Shown: positions 11,448 through 24,361, numbered from the stretch's first letter. The stretch: 64,000 nt of DNA from Neoscytalidium dimidiatum (GCA_037367355.1 CM074697.1:744001-808000); one strand, 5' to 3'. Notes: generated from the letters alone by a model not told the origin. Made by a program: numbers and translations.

Positions 11448-12998
11448 GGAGATTTCATGGTTGAGAGAGTGGTCGGTACGTCGGTGTAGAGATGGAGAGG
11501 TAAGACACTTTGGTTCCGATTCATTTTCCTCTCCTGTTTTTGATGGCTTACCTTCTTCCTTGTTATTTTCCCACATTATTAAGCTATTTAACTGTTAGGC
11601 TTGGTGCGGATGTAATGAGTCGCACTGGACGCGATCGGCGAATGGCGTTGGGTTGGCTTCTGGCGCTTACTCTTGGGAAATCTGGCATACACACACAATT
11701 TCTTTTGTTCTGTTTCGGTGTGGGATGGGATGGGACGACTGACTAGGTTGGCGCCGGCAGGCTGAAAGGGCGGAAATCGGCGTCTCCTGGTAAGATGGTT
11801 GCTTTGCACGCAAACTTTCATATGATGGATGGACGAGCTCCACGGCTGTTGGGTATCTCTTGGGATGATTACGATTTCTTATGATCTTTATAACAGAATA
11901 CCCCACAGAATTTGGATCGATAGGATCATGATGGAGGAGATAATATCTTTTAGTTAGATAGCCATGAGAAGGAGCTCGAATGAAGCGCAGATGAGAACCG
12001 AGCTCGTAAACTTTCCGTCCGTAACAGTGAGGAGCGAATCCATCCATGCGAAGTCCATCTCCAGGATAAGTGAAGTGGGTGGTTCCCCCTTCTCCACGTG
12101 TGTATTCCCATAACGTCAGCGCCCACGTTCAGCGGGCGCGAGGCCGATTGACGGTAGCACAGCATGCATTCCGGGAACCAGCGTGATCCGGAACACGAGT
12201 CAATACTATGGCGTAGTGTCTCTCTTTCTCTTCAGCTGCTGCATCTACTTACAACTAAGAAAAAGAAAGACTGGTGCGACAGAGACCTTTCTTTTTCCCC
12301 TCATTGCTGGTGTTGATCCACGTCAATCAGCGCCAACGCAAGGCGAGGTTGCATAGCAGGCAGGTTTTCAGCGGAGCCAATTTCAAAACATTTCGAGTGG
12401 GCTCATCTGCGGGTGTGGCTTGAATTGTTTTTGGTCGTGATCAGTTGGGTGTGCGGGGAAGGGGGACCAGCTGAATTGGAGGTGGGTGGGACGGCATGTG
12501 TCTTTAGGCTCAGCTGTGTGTCTACATGCTGTTGTGAGGTCAAGCTTCGGAGTCAAGGGGTAGAGGAAGTTGAGAGTGTGTGAGAGCGAGTGAGCAGGTG
12601 GGACGACGGCAGTCGTTATTTTTCCATAGTGTTTGGGAACGACGAGAAGGCGAGGGAACTTCGACACGAGCGTGGCATTGACAGCCATGTAGCTGCAGGC
12701 ACAGGTTTCTGATCATTCAGCCCGCAAAGAGACAAATCAAGAGAGAGACGAGAATTGTTCTGGTATAATGGACGTCTCAAGAGTACCTTTAGATGATAAC
12801 AGGAAGCTAAGTCTAAAACGTCAGTCTGACCTTATTGGTATTGCCTTTTCGAACCAGCCCAACAGAGAAGCAAAAGGAAAGAATAAATGTGAAGTGGAGA
12901 AGGCCACCGCCAAAACCCGCCATGCAGAAATCCTTGTCCGATTACCACCATAAGCACACCCCTTACACAAAAGCTAAGAAGAGCAAATGCAAAAAGCA
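11448..12998. other. Convergent intergenic region
   Basis: Lies between the 3' ends of the MFS and P450 genes and should hold both 3' UTRs. I see no ORF with a recognisable domain and no repeat or RNA gene. Confidence 0.5.
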
Positions 12999-15148
12999 TC
13001 ACACTTTCACCCACCCGTACTCCCCCTTCCCATCACCCCAATAATTTTTTCCTTCCGGGAACTCGCCTTCTCTCCTCTTCTCCTCGAAGAGCCTCTCGAC
13101 CAACTCCTTTCGATGGGCCATGCCCTTCCTCACCGTCAAGCTGAACTCAAACGGCAGTGGTTTGGCGATGAGTAGATGCGTGTAATCTAGAGTCGGGTCG
13201 ACCTTCTTCTTCTTCTTGCCATCCTTCAGCTTGGCCGCCTGCTCCTGCTGCTCACGCTCCCATCGTTCATGAGCGTCTGCATCGATCGCCTTGATTGGCC
13301 AGGCGCCTGGCGCCTTCTCCGAGAAGGTGGGAGATGTTGGGGAAAGCGGGTGCGTCTCGGGCGCGGCGGCAGCGGCGGCGTACTCGGTGGCCGTGGCGAC
13401 AACTGTATCGGCAGGCTTGACCGCGTGTCCGTTACCGTTGCTGACGACACTATCCTTGCGGTCTGCTGCATCGGCGTAGACGCCGGTGCTGAGTTCCTCT
13501 GTCGAGATGCTGGCCTTCTCGTTGGTGTAGGCTGTGCCGATAGGGGAGGCGAGCTCCGCTTCGGCGTTCTTTTTGATGTCGAAGAGCCAAGCGAGCGCAC
13601 CCAGACCGATTAGCAAGTCCTCGTCTGCGACGCCCTGTCCCTGGCACAGTCGTCGTCCGTAGCCAAATTGCGTGATGTTGATGATGCTAGGGTGTTCTGT
13701 TAGGGGCTCGCGGTAGGTTGGGTATTTGGAGTCAAGCCAGCGCAAAGGGTTAAATGCCTCTGGATCAGGGAAGAGTTCGGGGTCGCGGGCAATGGCCCTG
13801 AATGAAAACGTTAGCTGTTTTCGTTTCTTCATCTTTAAGTGAGCGTAGCAGGCACTTACCATTCGAGTGGATGCATCACGCTGCCGGCGGGGATATGGAA
13901 GCCATTGTACTCGTCGTCCTGAATCAAGTAGTGCGGGATACCGGTCGGGACGGGCGGCCGCCAGCGCATAACCTCGCGAATGAAAGCCCGCAGAACTGGA
14001 AGATTCGGTCTGTCCTCAGCACGCGGAAGTCTGTCGCCGCAGACACGATCTAGCTCCTCGTGGAGGATCGGCAGGTACTGCGGGTAGTGGCACATGGCAA
14101 GACAGAAAGTTTGCATGGGTGCGGCGATCGTAAGGGCACCAGCGATTCCGTGCATACCTACGCAGAAAGCACCTTCAAGGTCATAGGAGAAATCCCACTT
14201 ATTCCAGGTGCCGAGGAGAGTTTGCATCCAGCTAGGATTGGCGCGCTTCTCCTTCACATCCTGTCTCACCTGGCCTTGCATAATCTCGAACCACTTACGT
14301 TCGGTACGTTGTCTCTTGCGCTCCCAAGCCTTAGCAGGGGACATCCAATCGGGAAGACTCATGATGAAAGGGATCTTGTTGGCAAGATGACCGGTGGGCG
14401 AGACGGAAATAAGAAGCTCGCGTGCACGTTGCTTGAGCTCATCGCTGGCCTCAGCATGGCCCCAGGCTAGCCTGCAGGTAACACGAGCGATAAAAGACTC
14501 GAGTGCATGGTTGTATTTAAGTGGTTCCTCGATGAGTTCCTTCAGGAGACGGATCGACTCGAGTTCCGGGTAGTGGTAGAAAGTGTTCAGCTTCGATTCG
14601 CGCATAATGTATGTTGCGACCTTTCTCTGCCGTGACCAGTGCGCTGTGACCAGTTAGTTCCATTCCTTATTGGGAATAACAACAGTAGCCTTTGACTCAC
14701 GGTTCTTGCTCATCAGAGGTAGGTATTCCGCGCTTGTCCTGTTATCATGCAGAAGAGCAGGGATGTGTGGACGGTCCGAATATATTGCGCTCTTTTTGGA
14801 CAAAAGATCGCGCGCAACCTCGTCGGTTGAAATCCAGACATGATTACTCCCAGCGAGATCGACCTGGTAGATCGGACCGTATTCCTTGGACCATTCATAA
14901 AATTTAACATAACTGTTTTGTTCGGGGACATCCGGCACCGAACCGAGAACCGGGTAACCTGCAGAGCTTGTCAACGGGCTGAAGAGCCAAAAAGCTTGAC
15001 ATGAGCTCAAGGGAGGCGACCAACCTTTCGGACCGGGAAGAGGCTTCAAGCCTTTGGGTATCTTTGGTTTCGCAGGGAAGAAGATGACCTTTATCAATGC
15101 AAGAAATCCGACAACGCCGACAGCGGTGAGTAGAGTGAGCAGAGCCAT
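12999..15148 (-). CDS. Cytochrome P450 monooxygenase with atypical I-helix and long C-terminal insert
   Basis: Four exons on minus: 15148-15025, 14958-14701, 14643-13860, 13797-12999, giving 654 aa against ~500-530 for usual fungal P450s. The N-terminal anchor (residues ~2-22) is followed by a proline hinge PLPGPKGYPVLG. C-helix WSRQR is at ~130, ExxR (EVMR) at 351-354, and the heme loop FGYGRRLCQG at 433-442 with Cys440. The I-helix reads AGALT at 295-299, where the usual acid of AGx(D/E)T is Leu. After the L-helix an Ala/Ser/Lys-rich, low-complexity stretch of roughly 140 residues precedes the final beta segment (PLPFEFSLTVRKG). Intron 1 (66 bp) is stopless and has a weak GTTGGT donor, but splicing it restores PGPKGYPVLG. 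Substrate unknown. Confidence 0.93.
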
Positions 15149-16878
15149 GGTGGAAGGCACACGGTAGGCCTTGTGCTCAGGAAATGGTAGGCCTTGCGCC
15201 GTAAGAAGGGTACAAAGGGACACGGGACCAAGAAGACAGGGGATGTGCGGTAGCTAGGAGACACAAGAGGATGGAAGCGTAATGGATTATATGAATCTGA
15301 AGGAAAGAGAAGGCTAGCACATGTGACGCGCGTGGAAAGAGAGCTTCATTTGGTATAAATATCAGAAAAAAAATACAGCTGTTCGGACATTCGGACAGCC
15401 CCCAAGGTCTTGGTAGGCTACTGTGGGGGGAGCTCTGGTAGGCGCAGAACAAGGCATGGCATGGATTTGGTGCAGGTGTCTCGTCAAAGTCTCACCATTT
15501 CGGGAGAAGCGCGGCGGTGATCCAGGCATCCAGAGAGAGCAGGGTCATGGCATCACTTCAGCTTAGAGCAGTTGCTCCGCCCCACGACCCGAAGTCCGGG
15601 CCTGTTTTGGTAGCCGGCGAGAGGAGCAAAAGCATCAGTGCTGAGTGAGAAGATCTGCGGCCCCAGCAGGGATGATGGCAGATGCGGCGAGCTCGCAGTG
15701 AGACGGCAGAAGCGTTTCACAGTCAGCGCTTGCTACCATTCCCTGTCTGTGCAAGTCAGTCCAACATGGCGCCAGCTGTATGCCGCAATTGCATTCGACA
15801 CAGCGCGAGAAGGCGGGAGCTGGAGGCGGGCCGACGGCCGGGCGCTGCTGTTCCAGCCATCGTGGTGGGACACAGGAAGAGCGAGAGCGAGGCGTATTGG
15901 AGCTCGGCAGGTCAAGCACTTGGCTCTTAGCAGGCGCCTCTGCCGAGAGAGAGAATGGTAGAGGCGGGGGCAGCGCGCGAGGGTGAGTGGCCGTGCTGGG
16001 CTGGCGGTTGACAAGTGGGCTGGGTCCCTGTCGTGCGCTAGGCCGTAGGGGGACTGGCGTATTGTGGAGAGCCGACGGCCAAAGTCCGCGCTGCGCTGTC
16101 GCTCGTCTTCCCGCGACTTCACTCCCCACCGCTGCGCACCGACGCGGGCACTTGTCCTGTCAACCATTCGCCCGCCGGCGCTTCCGCTTCCATTCTCTGC
16201 CGATGTCACACCTCTTCTTCATGCCCGGCCCGTTCGTGGCGCCTGTCCGCTGGCGTCATGGCTTGGCCGCGAAGAATGCTCCAACGTCTTTCCCGCCGAC
16301 TAGCCCTCTCTGCTACCATCAACTCTTCTGTTGGTTCCTCGTGAGCGCTCGATGCTCAACGGGCGATTAACCGACCGTCTGCCTGTGTACCAAAGCAGCT
16401 CCTCTCCGCAAATCAGGCGCATTCGTTCCTGTTGATCACCTCCCGAGCGGACAAGCACCAGCAAAGCACTTTATCGAAAGGATCACCTAGAACTGCGACA
16501 TCCGACACCACTCGCCTCGGCCGAGCTCGGTCACTTGGAACTTGTCGCGCATCCAAGAGGGTATTAACGTTGTCGTGTGGACGGACTTTATGCGCGGAAT
16601 CTAAAGGCTGCCTAGCTTCGCTACCGGGCGGAAGTGCAGATCTGCCCAAAGCCACTGATTTCTCTTTCAGCCGCCTGCTTTTGCCTATTCTGGCCTTTAA
16701 CGCCCGCCATCCCGCGTGCTTCCTTGCGTTCGAGGCGGCTAGTACGTCACACGGCCCTGTCTTCTGCCTCCTAATCCAGCCACCGACAACACGCCTCTCT
16801 GCCGCTGCTTTTTTTTTTTTTTTTCGTTTCGGTGACTTCTTTCTGCATCATGCTTGCACATTGTCCGTGTGCTGAAAT
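15149..16878. other. P450 upstream region and promoter-like composition switch
   Basis: 15150-15600 should hold the P450 promoter. From ~15640 to 16060 the plus strand is G-rich; from ~16090 to 16430 it turns C/T-rich, the same signature seen before real plus-strand genes in this window. A T-run (about 15 T) lies near 16810-16824. ORFs here overlap on both strands and have no domain signature. I read it as a promoter and 5' leader for the candidate gene at 16879. Confidence 0.4.
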
Positions 16879-17700
16879 ATGCACCAGCCTCCGTGGGGAC
16901 GTGAGTCCTACGGCCTCTCTGTAAGTCGCTTACTTAACCTCAGTCACTGATTGTGGCTGGTTGGGGTGGCAACGCACATCATGTCCTGTAGCAGCCTAGG
17001 TCACTGTGCTCTGCTCATCCTACGGGTCCCCTCAGTCTGCCCCAACAGACCCTTGATTGTCGCAGCAGAACGAAACGAAGGATCTGCCTCCTCAATGTAT
17101 TTGCTTCGTCTACAACACCGCCCGATCCCGGAGCGTGGACTTCTGCGCTTCAGGCCTCCCTCGCAGCCTCCCTAAAGCTGCTTATCTGGGTAGATCAGAA
17201 CTAGGTGGTAGTACCCTCCGGTTGGTGCCAAAAGTGGACCTCTCCACAGAGATTACTTCAGATCAGTCCAGAAATAGGCCCCTTTTCTCATCGCCCCTCA
17301 CCCGTTCGGTACCTACCGAATCGCGATCCGTGGAGCTGGAAATTCTCCACGTGTCGACGCCAGCCAAACAGGTCAGTCCCTCAGGTGATACTCACCAGGT
17401 CCTGCCCAACAGTCCCACGTAAGCTTCTGGAACCAAACTTTGCAGGACATCAATCGATCACCCCCTTTTCCAGAAATGACCAAGTCGAGGCTCACTCGTG
17501 GCGACGTGCACGGCAAAGCAAAGCTCGATCGGCCTTTCACTCATACGCTCAAGCTAAGCCACCTGCGCCTTGAGTGTGACTGTTCTCCACAGTTGCGCGG
17601 CTGGTCGGCTTCCGCCGTTCTTCCCAGTGTCCGGATCGATCGGCACCGGGACCTTACGAAAATCACTGAACTCTGGATGCTCTACGAAAAGCTTGGCTAA
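16879..17700 (+). CDS. Candidate three-exon gene of unknown function
   Basis: Proposed exons are 16879-16920, 17066-17371 and 17446-17700, giving 200 aa. The protein starts MHQPPWGRESYGLS. Donors are GTAAGT and GTCAGT; acceptors end CGCAG and TGCAG; both junctions are phase 0. Exons 2 and 3 are open for 102 and 84 codons. A C/T-rich leader-like stretch precedes it. I recognise no domain; the product has scattered Cys (CICF, CDC) and many Ser/Arg residues. The model is inferred only from splice and frame consistency, and the true gene could have more exons. It may instead be a long non-coding transcript. Confidence 0.35.
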
Positions 17701-20700
17701 CTTTGGCAATGCACTACCGCATAGCCGTACATTATCGCCGCGACTGTCGGCGGGTACCTCTGTGCGATTACAATAGATCGAGAATCTGAATTTGTGGATT
17801 ATGACTCTCCTGATTTAGTTGCTTCCTCCACGCAATTTTTAGCTTCGTAGTCTCATCATCCATGCCTCTCCTCCCTCCTTGCCGATTTCATTTTTTATCC
17901 TCGGACTTGCCTGGTGGGCCGGAATTGGGAAGTAGCCAGATAATCTGTTATACTGGTGACGGGGAGTCATTACCGCGGAGGTGGGGTTTCCATCTTGTGG
18001 TTGGTCGCCAATTCTACCCTCTAGGAAATCTGGTACTGCTGTGCTCGCTCGTGTATGCGCACATGGTACCAAACGCGAACCCGAGTCAAATCAAATCGCA
18101 CAGCTTCTAAGCAGCCATTGGAACGCCGCCACTTGTGCTGACCATCGCGGCGTCGCCACCCATGGTTTATCTTTGGCGGTGCTGACGAACTCAGCCCAAT
18201 CTGAGCATTTGTTTCATAATTCCCCGCAACCGCTCAACGCAATAGGCCTTGTCGCTTACATATTGGAACTTCCAACCAACGATGTATCTTCTATGAGTCT
18301 GGTGGAGTGATAAAATTTTGCCTAGACTTATCGTAACTTTGATGGAGATATTCCGGCTGTCCCTTTCCTTTTGTTTTCCCTGAACGGGCGGGGCCGTTGC
18401 TCGTGCGAGCTCATGCAGAATTCCCCGAACCGTGCGGGCTTGCAGCTTGCAGATGCGAGCCGGTTTCTGGACCTTCAGCGATGCTGCAAGGTAGGCAGCA
18501 GGTATTCCAGAGTAATCGAGCTCCGGCGTCTGAGCTCCGACGGTTTGCGTTTCTGTCTGGAGGACGGTGCAGGTGTTATTGCAACTCCTCGACGATCTCC
18601 ATCTCCCAAGCTAGTGGCAGAAGCTGATTTGGTTTTAATCGAATAGAAGCATCACCAACTACAGCTTGACAGTGCTGAATAATTAGCAACAGATCTCACT
18701 TCCCCTGCGGTCGCATGACTACGTTCCATATCGCCGAACTTTTCTTCCGAACCAGCCTCGATTATGTCCATAACAACACCACCCTTGCGTCTGACCATGG
18801 CGCAACCGGATACCAGTTCACAGTGCAGTCCATCTTGTTGTGGGAACTCCTTTTTATTTTCGGAACAGCTTGTACCTCTCGCTCTTCGCTGTTCTATACC
18901 ATATAAGGGAATAAAGATATTTAGCATCATCACTACATAGGCCCCTTCGGCAATGTTTAGAGAAGCGGGCCCAGAGGACTTCCCTATTCAGTTGGCATAA
19001 CACGTTGTTCACATAAATTCCAGGAGCGCCAGGGAATGAAAGTGTTTTGCGCCAACCTGAAAAGAAAGAGAATACAAAAGGAGAGAGAGAAGGGGAAGAG
19101 GGGGGAGGGGGTTTGGTTTCCATTCCCGGTAGCGGCTTGTCGGCAAGGAAAGGCCAGGACTCGTGGTAGAACGATGGAGACTACACCATCTCATGATATT
19201 CATTCGTTGAACGAGGACAACGAGCTGTATCTACCAAGTCCGCGCGCGTCACTGGGCAGAAACATGGAGGCACGCGGTGAGATCCCAGCAGAGCGCATCT
19301 AATGCAGGCACGCATCGGTTCTCCCACAGCACATCCGAGCGGCGGCGCAAAGTCCGAAGTCCGGATGTTCAGTCTCTCGTGATAACGCGATCAGTTAGAT
19401 CGCGCTCGCATATGCAATATGCGGTCGGGAGCTGGTGGTATATCTCGGATCGTAGATAAGGAGGTTTTTTCATTCACTACACGCTGCATAGATAGGTAGA
19501 TATCAATGTGCAAGCGCCACTCGAATCTTGAGCTGAGTGCTCAATCTCCCTGGGCCCGCATCCTCGTGCCCGTAGTGATTATTTGCAGTGCTTCTCTCAT
19601 CCACATTCCACTTCACTAGTGAGGTGTGCGCCAGTATTAAGGAGAGGTGGCGAAGCTCGTCGTAATGACCCATCGAGGATTTTCGGAGCAACAGGCCGAA
19701 GCCACACAGAAACCCAGTCGGGTTCTCTGCTGGTTTTGTTCACCTGCACCGATTCAGTCTACACTGAATAAGATACTAACGCATGCAGTCTCTAACATCG
19801 GTATCAATTACACATAGTTTCCATTCAGATTCTCCCTCTTGATCGAAAACTTAGTGAAGTAGGTCTCAACAGTCGACGGTAGAGAGTTATCGATAAACGG
19901 GCCGCAGTCAATCAATGTCCCGCTCACGGAATACAAGCGCCTTGCCAGCCCCTTCTAGCCTGTTATTGAGGTTTGACAAATTTGATACATGATTTCCTGT
20001 AACTTCCGCGCTTATTCCGCAAAGACTCCAGATTGTCCGGACATTGCTATCGTTCCCAACGAATACACAGAACCATTCAACACGACTGTACAAGATGAGA
20101 ACTCCTTTCGCGTGTTGCCAGATGATTTGTCCTATTGCCGCCACTCCGATGCGTAGACCATATGCGGCAGTGAACGCACTACATCAGCAAGACGAGTTAC
20201 TATTCGTCTCATAAGCAATGGAAACAGTCATTCCGGACGTAAATATCCGACGAAATCCCCAATATCTACATCCGGACGGCTCCATTGACTACCCATGTGG
20301 TCCCGTCGTGCATATTGATTGTAGCTGACTGCTTCTTCAGCTCGTCTTAGTTGTTTAAATAAATGGTTTTTACAGGCGCTCCCCCAGCGAAGACCCATAT
20401 TATTATTCAGCAAACATGAACGGCCACTTTATTCCAGGATTTGGGCCCACAATATCTACTTTCCCTTGGCGCCAATGAGCAATGACTCGGTTGTGGAACG
20501 CTTTCCGCTTCTGCTGCGAAACCTTCCCGTATTTATAAGTAACTCGTCCACGAAACCACCTAGGACGAGAAGCAGAGCTGTGCAAATGACAGTGCCGGGT
20601 TCTACTCGTTGGGTCGGAATCATCACAAGTGGGATCTCTTCTGGCAACTGGATTGCATGTCTTTAGCCTGGCTTAAGTGAGAGTGAAGAATATATTTCTC

Positions 20701-21107
20701 ATACTCACAGAGCAATCATCAAACATGCTAAGTGTACTGCCCCAGTTCTTCACAAGTCGCATCGGTAGTGTGGCGTTGATACTGAGCGGCATCTGTAGGT
20801 GACTCCAATAGGGTCAGCAGTATCCAGTTGGTTGCCTATGCTACACGCGGTGTAAAGCCTTGCACGAAAGTCAGCTTCGCATGTGGAGTTCGGGTTGAAG
20901 AACTCACTAGCACAAACGCCGACGCATGATTTGAGTTAAATACTAAAAAAGGAGGCGCTGTGGAAAATGATCAATTACCAACGGAATGACACCATGACCC
21001 AACCCTATAGCTGCCACGAGTCCAGAACGCCAACACGAAGTCTTAACAAGCAAACACATATACCATGCATTCCCAGGCCGTTAACCCCTCACTCACCATC
21101 ATCCCCA
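17701..21107. other. Gene-poor interval
   Basis: No convincing gene. Short ORFs on both strands have no domain signature. 19.8-20.9 kb is AT-richer and contains one copy of the dispersed inverted-repeat element (20218-20290). A small palindrome, GCGATC-AGTTA-GATCGC, lies near 19390. It may be degraded repeat DNA. Confidence 0.45.
20218..20290. repeat. Inverted-repeat element, copy C
   Basis: Two TCCGGA(C/T)-containing arms face each other across a 31-bp spacer (20239-20269). The spacer starts GTAAATATCCGA and ends CTAC, closely like copy A at 59046. The outer arms are degraded. Confidence 0.55.
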
Positions 21108-22823
21108 CTATCCCTGCGATCTAATCCCCTCCTTCAAGGCGCTCCCTCCATCCTCACCCAAATGACCCAACAAAAAGCTCCTCTTGAAATATTCATTCGG
21201 ATGCAAAATCGTGTCCATCTCTGCAGCAGCCCACGTACCATCCTCCTTGACCTTCTTAATTTCTCCCTTGTGCTTCCACTCAAACACGCGATTGCACGCG
21301 ATATGGTACCGCTGCCTCTTCACGTCCTCCCGCACCTCCCTCAAGACCTGCCCATCACTTATTCCCGTCTGCTGAAGCAATGCAACCAAATTCTCCGGCG
21401 CAAACGTCCTGTACGGGCAACCGTGCGTTTGACCCGGACCCGGCAGAGGCTCGGTCGTCAGCTTCTGGCAGGAATATGGAGTGTAGCCGCGGCCACGGCG
21501 GTTAGCATCGCCACCGACGTCGCCGTAGGCGTGGCGGACGTTGTAGCGGTACTCCTTGTTGAACTTCTCGTCGGTGATGAGCTTGAAGCTGCGGCGCCAG
21601 AAGATGAGACACTCTTCGAGCGAAAGGCCGATTCCCTTCAGGAAGAGTGTGTACTGCAGCCGGCCGAAGTGCTTGAGGTGCGAGTTCTGGCGGAGGGTAC
21701 GGTGGAGATGCTGCATGCACAGCGGGAAGTGCTGAGACAGGGTGTCGATGGATGCGGCGGTAGGCGCGGAGAGGCCGTCGATGGAACTGTCTGAGGAATA
21801 GGTAGTGTCGGGCGCAGTGAAGTTGTTGGAGAGGTGAGAGAGGATTGGAGAAAGACGGTCGTCTTCATCGAGGCGAGGGAGAGCGCGAGAAGTAAGCTAG
21901 ATAGAATTGTCAGTACCGCTCGGATCGGTGGGACCTAGTGATTGGGCAACTGACCTCTAAGGCGTCATCCAATCTCCTCGTAAACTCGGCAATAACCAGG
22001 CTCGCCTGCTCCCTCACAGGGACATAGGCCACGCCTCTCTTAACGAGCACCTTCCTGCTCTCTACCAGCTCTGGCACTTTTTCCCAATCCACCTTAAACC
22101 AGCCCTCGTCCTCATACCTCTTGCCAAAGCCGGCACCCGCAGTCGCGTTGATCAGATCCTGACCCAGCTCTCTCTTCTCCTCGTCGGTGACTTTCTCCCA
22201 CTCTCCACCGATATCCAAGGTCTCCACGAACTCCCGTCTCTCACGGGCATCGTCATCCCTCCAGCGTAGACGAAACAGCGCCGTCTCGAGACGTGCAAAG
22301 CGGCGACGCAGGTCCTCGGTAGCAGAGAAAGCAAGACGTAAGATAAAGTGAGAGTAGTGGTCCTTCTTGCGTTCGGCATCAAGTTTGGAGCTGCGGCTGC
22401 TGTTGCTGTGCATTGGCAGGTGCTTCTCGAGGATGGGCGCCATGTAGGATGCCGTTTCTTCCGGGGATCGATTGCGAAAGCTACAGGCCTCGAGTTCAGA
22501 GAGGACTGTAGAACTGATATGTCAGCAATAACCCTAGTTTTCTTCCCCTATGCAGCCCTGGATAACGCGCCGGCCGCTTGATGCGAGGTGGTCTCACGGG
22601 CGTATGGAAGCGGCGGGATACGGTGAGACTCACCCTTCAATCGTGCGATCGCCCATTCCTCAAACTCTTCTAACGTAATTTCTGCTGTCGGTGGTAGAGT
22701 ATAGAAGTTAAGTCTGTGCTTGTATTCCTGCTCTCTCCATTTGGGCGTCGCGAATTGGCGTTTCTTATGATCAACATCCGCGCGCCGCTTAGGGTCAATG
22801 CGCGTGAATGACGTGCGCTGCAT
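21108..22823 (-). CDS. PRI2: DNA primase large subunit
   Basis: Three exons on minus: 22823-22634, 22505-21955, 21896-21108, giving 509 aa (yeast Pri2 is 528). It is the 4Fe-4S regulatory subunit of the primase/DNA polymerase alpha complex, needed to start RNA primers at replication origins and on the lagging strand in the nucleus. The C-terminal domain has the conserved block FGRLQYTLFLKGIGLSLEE and four cysteines in family positions: Cys307 (FPLCMQ), Cys390 (PYSCQK), Cys407 (HGCPYR) and Cys448 (IACNR). SRALPRLDEDDRL at the start of exon 3 is also typical. Introns are 128 bp and 58 bp. Identification is secure. Confidence 0.97.
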
Positions 22824-23099
22824 GTTGCTGAGAAGCCGGCAAGTTCACTAGCACACAGGGGAAGATAGACCGGGATTGTACGCTCGGGGTGCGGTGGTGG
22901 AGGGTGATATTTGGAGTTGTCGCGCGGGATCTCAGATTGTGTTGCGGGCAGCGCGCGGGGAGACGCGAGGCGCGTTCGCGTCGTGACAAGCCAAAACACC
23001 GGGGTGCGTTAACGCCGAAATGATGCCCCAGGCATCTTTGCGCATTCTACCAATATCTACCTTCTCCACTTCTAGCATCTACTGTTTCGCGACATCATC

Positions 23100-24361
23100 T
23101 CAACCAAGCAAATCACCAAGAGAATCCGCATAGTACGCAGGCTTCACTCCCGTTCCGTCGCCTTCGCCCAAGAAATCCTCCTTCTTGCTGACGCCTGTGA
23201 GCACAGCAAGTGTGCCACCCAGCTTTCCCTCGATACCAAACTGAATGTCTGTGTTCAGGCGATCGCCGACCATGCATGTTCTACTACGGTCGAAATGAAA
23301 CTTGCCTTCCACCGCGTCCATCATAGCCTGGCTAGGCTTGCCCAGAGACAAAGGGTGCTTGCCAGTAGCAGTGACCAGCGGCGCGCCGACAGCGCCAGCA
23401 CCCGGGAAGAGAGTCTTCGCATTGGGTAGGGTCGAGTCAATGTTCGTTGCCAGGAATAAGGCCCCCTTTCTCAAGTACGCGAATGCGAGCGAGTACTTTA
23501 GATAGTTGACGTGGAAATCAAGGCCCGCGAGAACCACTCCGACCTCTGGGTCTAGCGCAGAGCCGTTCGCAATTGCATCGAAGTCTGCCTGCTCAATATT
23601 GCGGCGAAGATTTGGATCTGTGCCACCAATGTATGGCACATTCTCTGCTCGCAATTCTTGTTCGATACCAGACTCGCCGAGGACGAAGACCTTGTTCTTG
23701 CCCGTCGGCAATTTGAGAATGCGCGAAATGTAGACTGCAGCGCTATATGCGGAGCCGAAAACCTCGTCCTAAAACGAGACAGGGAAAGAGAACGTAAGTG
23801 AACGCTTCGAACTGGGGTCCAGTCCAATGTGTGAAGCAGCGGAAGATCATACCACTTGCGCCGGGATACCGAGCTTGTCAAATTTCGATTTGTAGTCCGC
23901 ACGACTCTTGGTGCTGTTGTTGGTGACGAAAACAAGTTGCTTGCCTTCAGCGCTTCGTTAGTGCAGCCATTCAATATCCTGGTTCAATCCGGAGGAATTC
24001 GCTCACCCTTGCTCCTCAACATCTCTAGTGTCTCCGGAACGCGGTCATAGAGGTGATCGCCAGACCATAGCACGCCTATCCTTCATGTACAATCAGCCTC
24101 CATATCTTTAATTTAGCCCAATCTAACGCGGTTTCCTTGATACGACATCGGGATACGTTGAAGACGAAGAAAAGTGCGGGGGCAGACGCAAGCATCAGCC
24201 GAGGTGGAAGCGTACCATCGCAATCAAACAGGAATGTCTGGAAGATTGGTCAGTCTTGGAATGTGACGCGGGGCAGAATGCGATTTCGGACTCACGTCAA
24301 ACTTGCTGAGGAACTCCTCGATCGCAGGCTTATCGCCAGTCAAATGCTTGGGCTCTGCCAT
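23100..24361 (-). CDS. PHO13: HAD phosphatase, PHO13 / 4-nitrophenylphosphatase (phosphoglycolate phosphatase) family
   Basis: Five exons on minus: 24361-24296, 24237-24216, 24075-24007, 23944-23853, 23768-23100, giving 305 aa (yeast Pho13 is 312). It is a metabolite-repair phosphatase that removes toxic side products such as 2-phosphoglycolate, presumably in the cytosol. HAD motif I is FLFDCDGVLW, assembled across the 22-nt exon 2 and exon 3. Motif II is FVTNNSTKSR. The C-terminal lysine motif is LGKPS, and motif IV is MVGDRLNTDIQFG. The cap between them is the C2 type of this family. Intron phases are 0, 1, 1, 0. It sits 276 bp beyond the PRI2 start and 232 bp from the stop of the next gene, all on the same strand. 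Confidence 0.95.

Noticed and set aside
9395..15148. Secondary-metabolite gene cluster
   Set aside because: Only an MFS sugar-porter and a P450 are adjacent; no synthase, cyclase or pathway regulator is present, and the transporter is of sugar type.
15360..15400. TTCGGACA duplication as another copy of the inverted-repeat family
   Set aside because: It is a direct repeat without the opposed arm or the 31-bp spacer.
19900..20900. Repeat-induced point mutation of a transposon remnant
   Set aside because: AT-richer than its surroundings, but I see no transposase or reverse-transcriptase remnant and did not compute dinucleotide indices, so the claim is not supportable.
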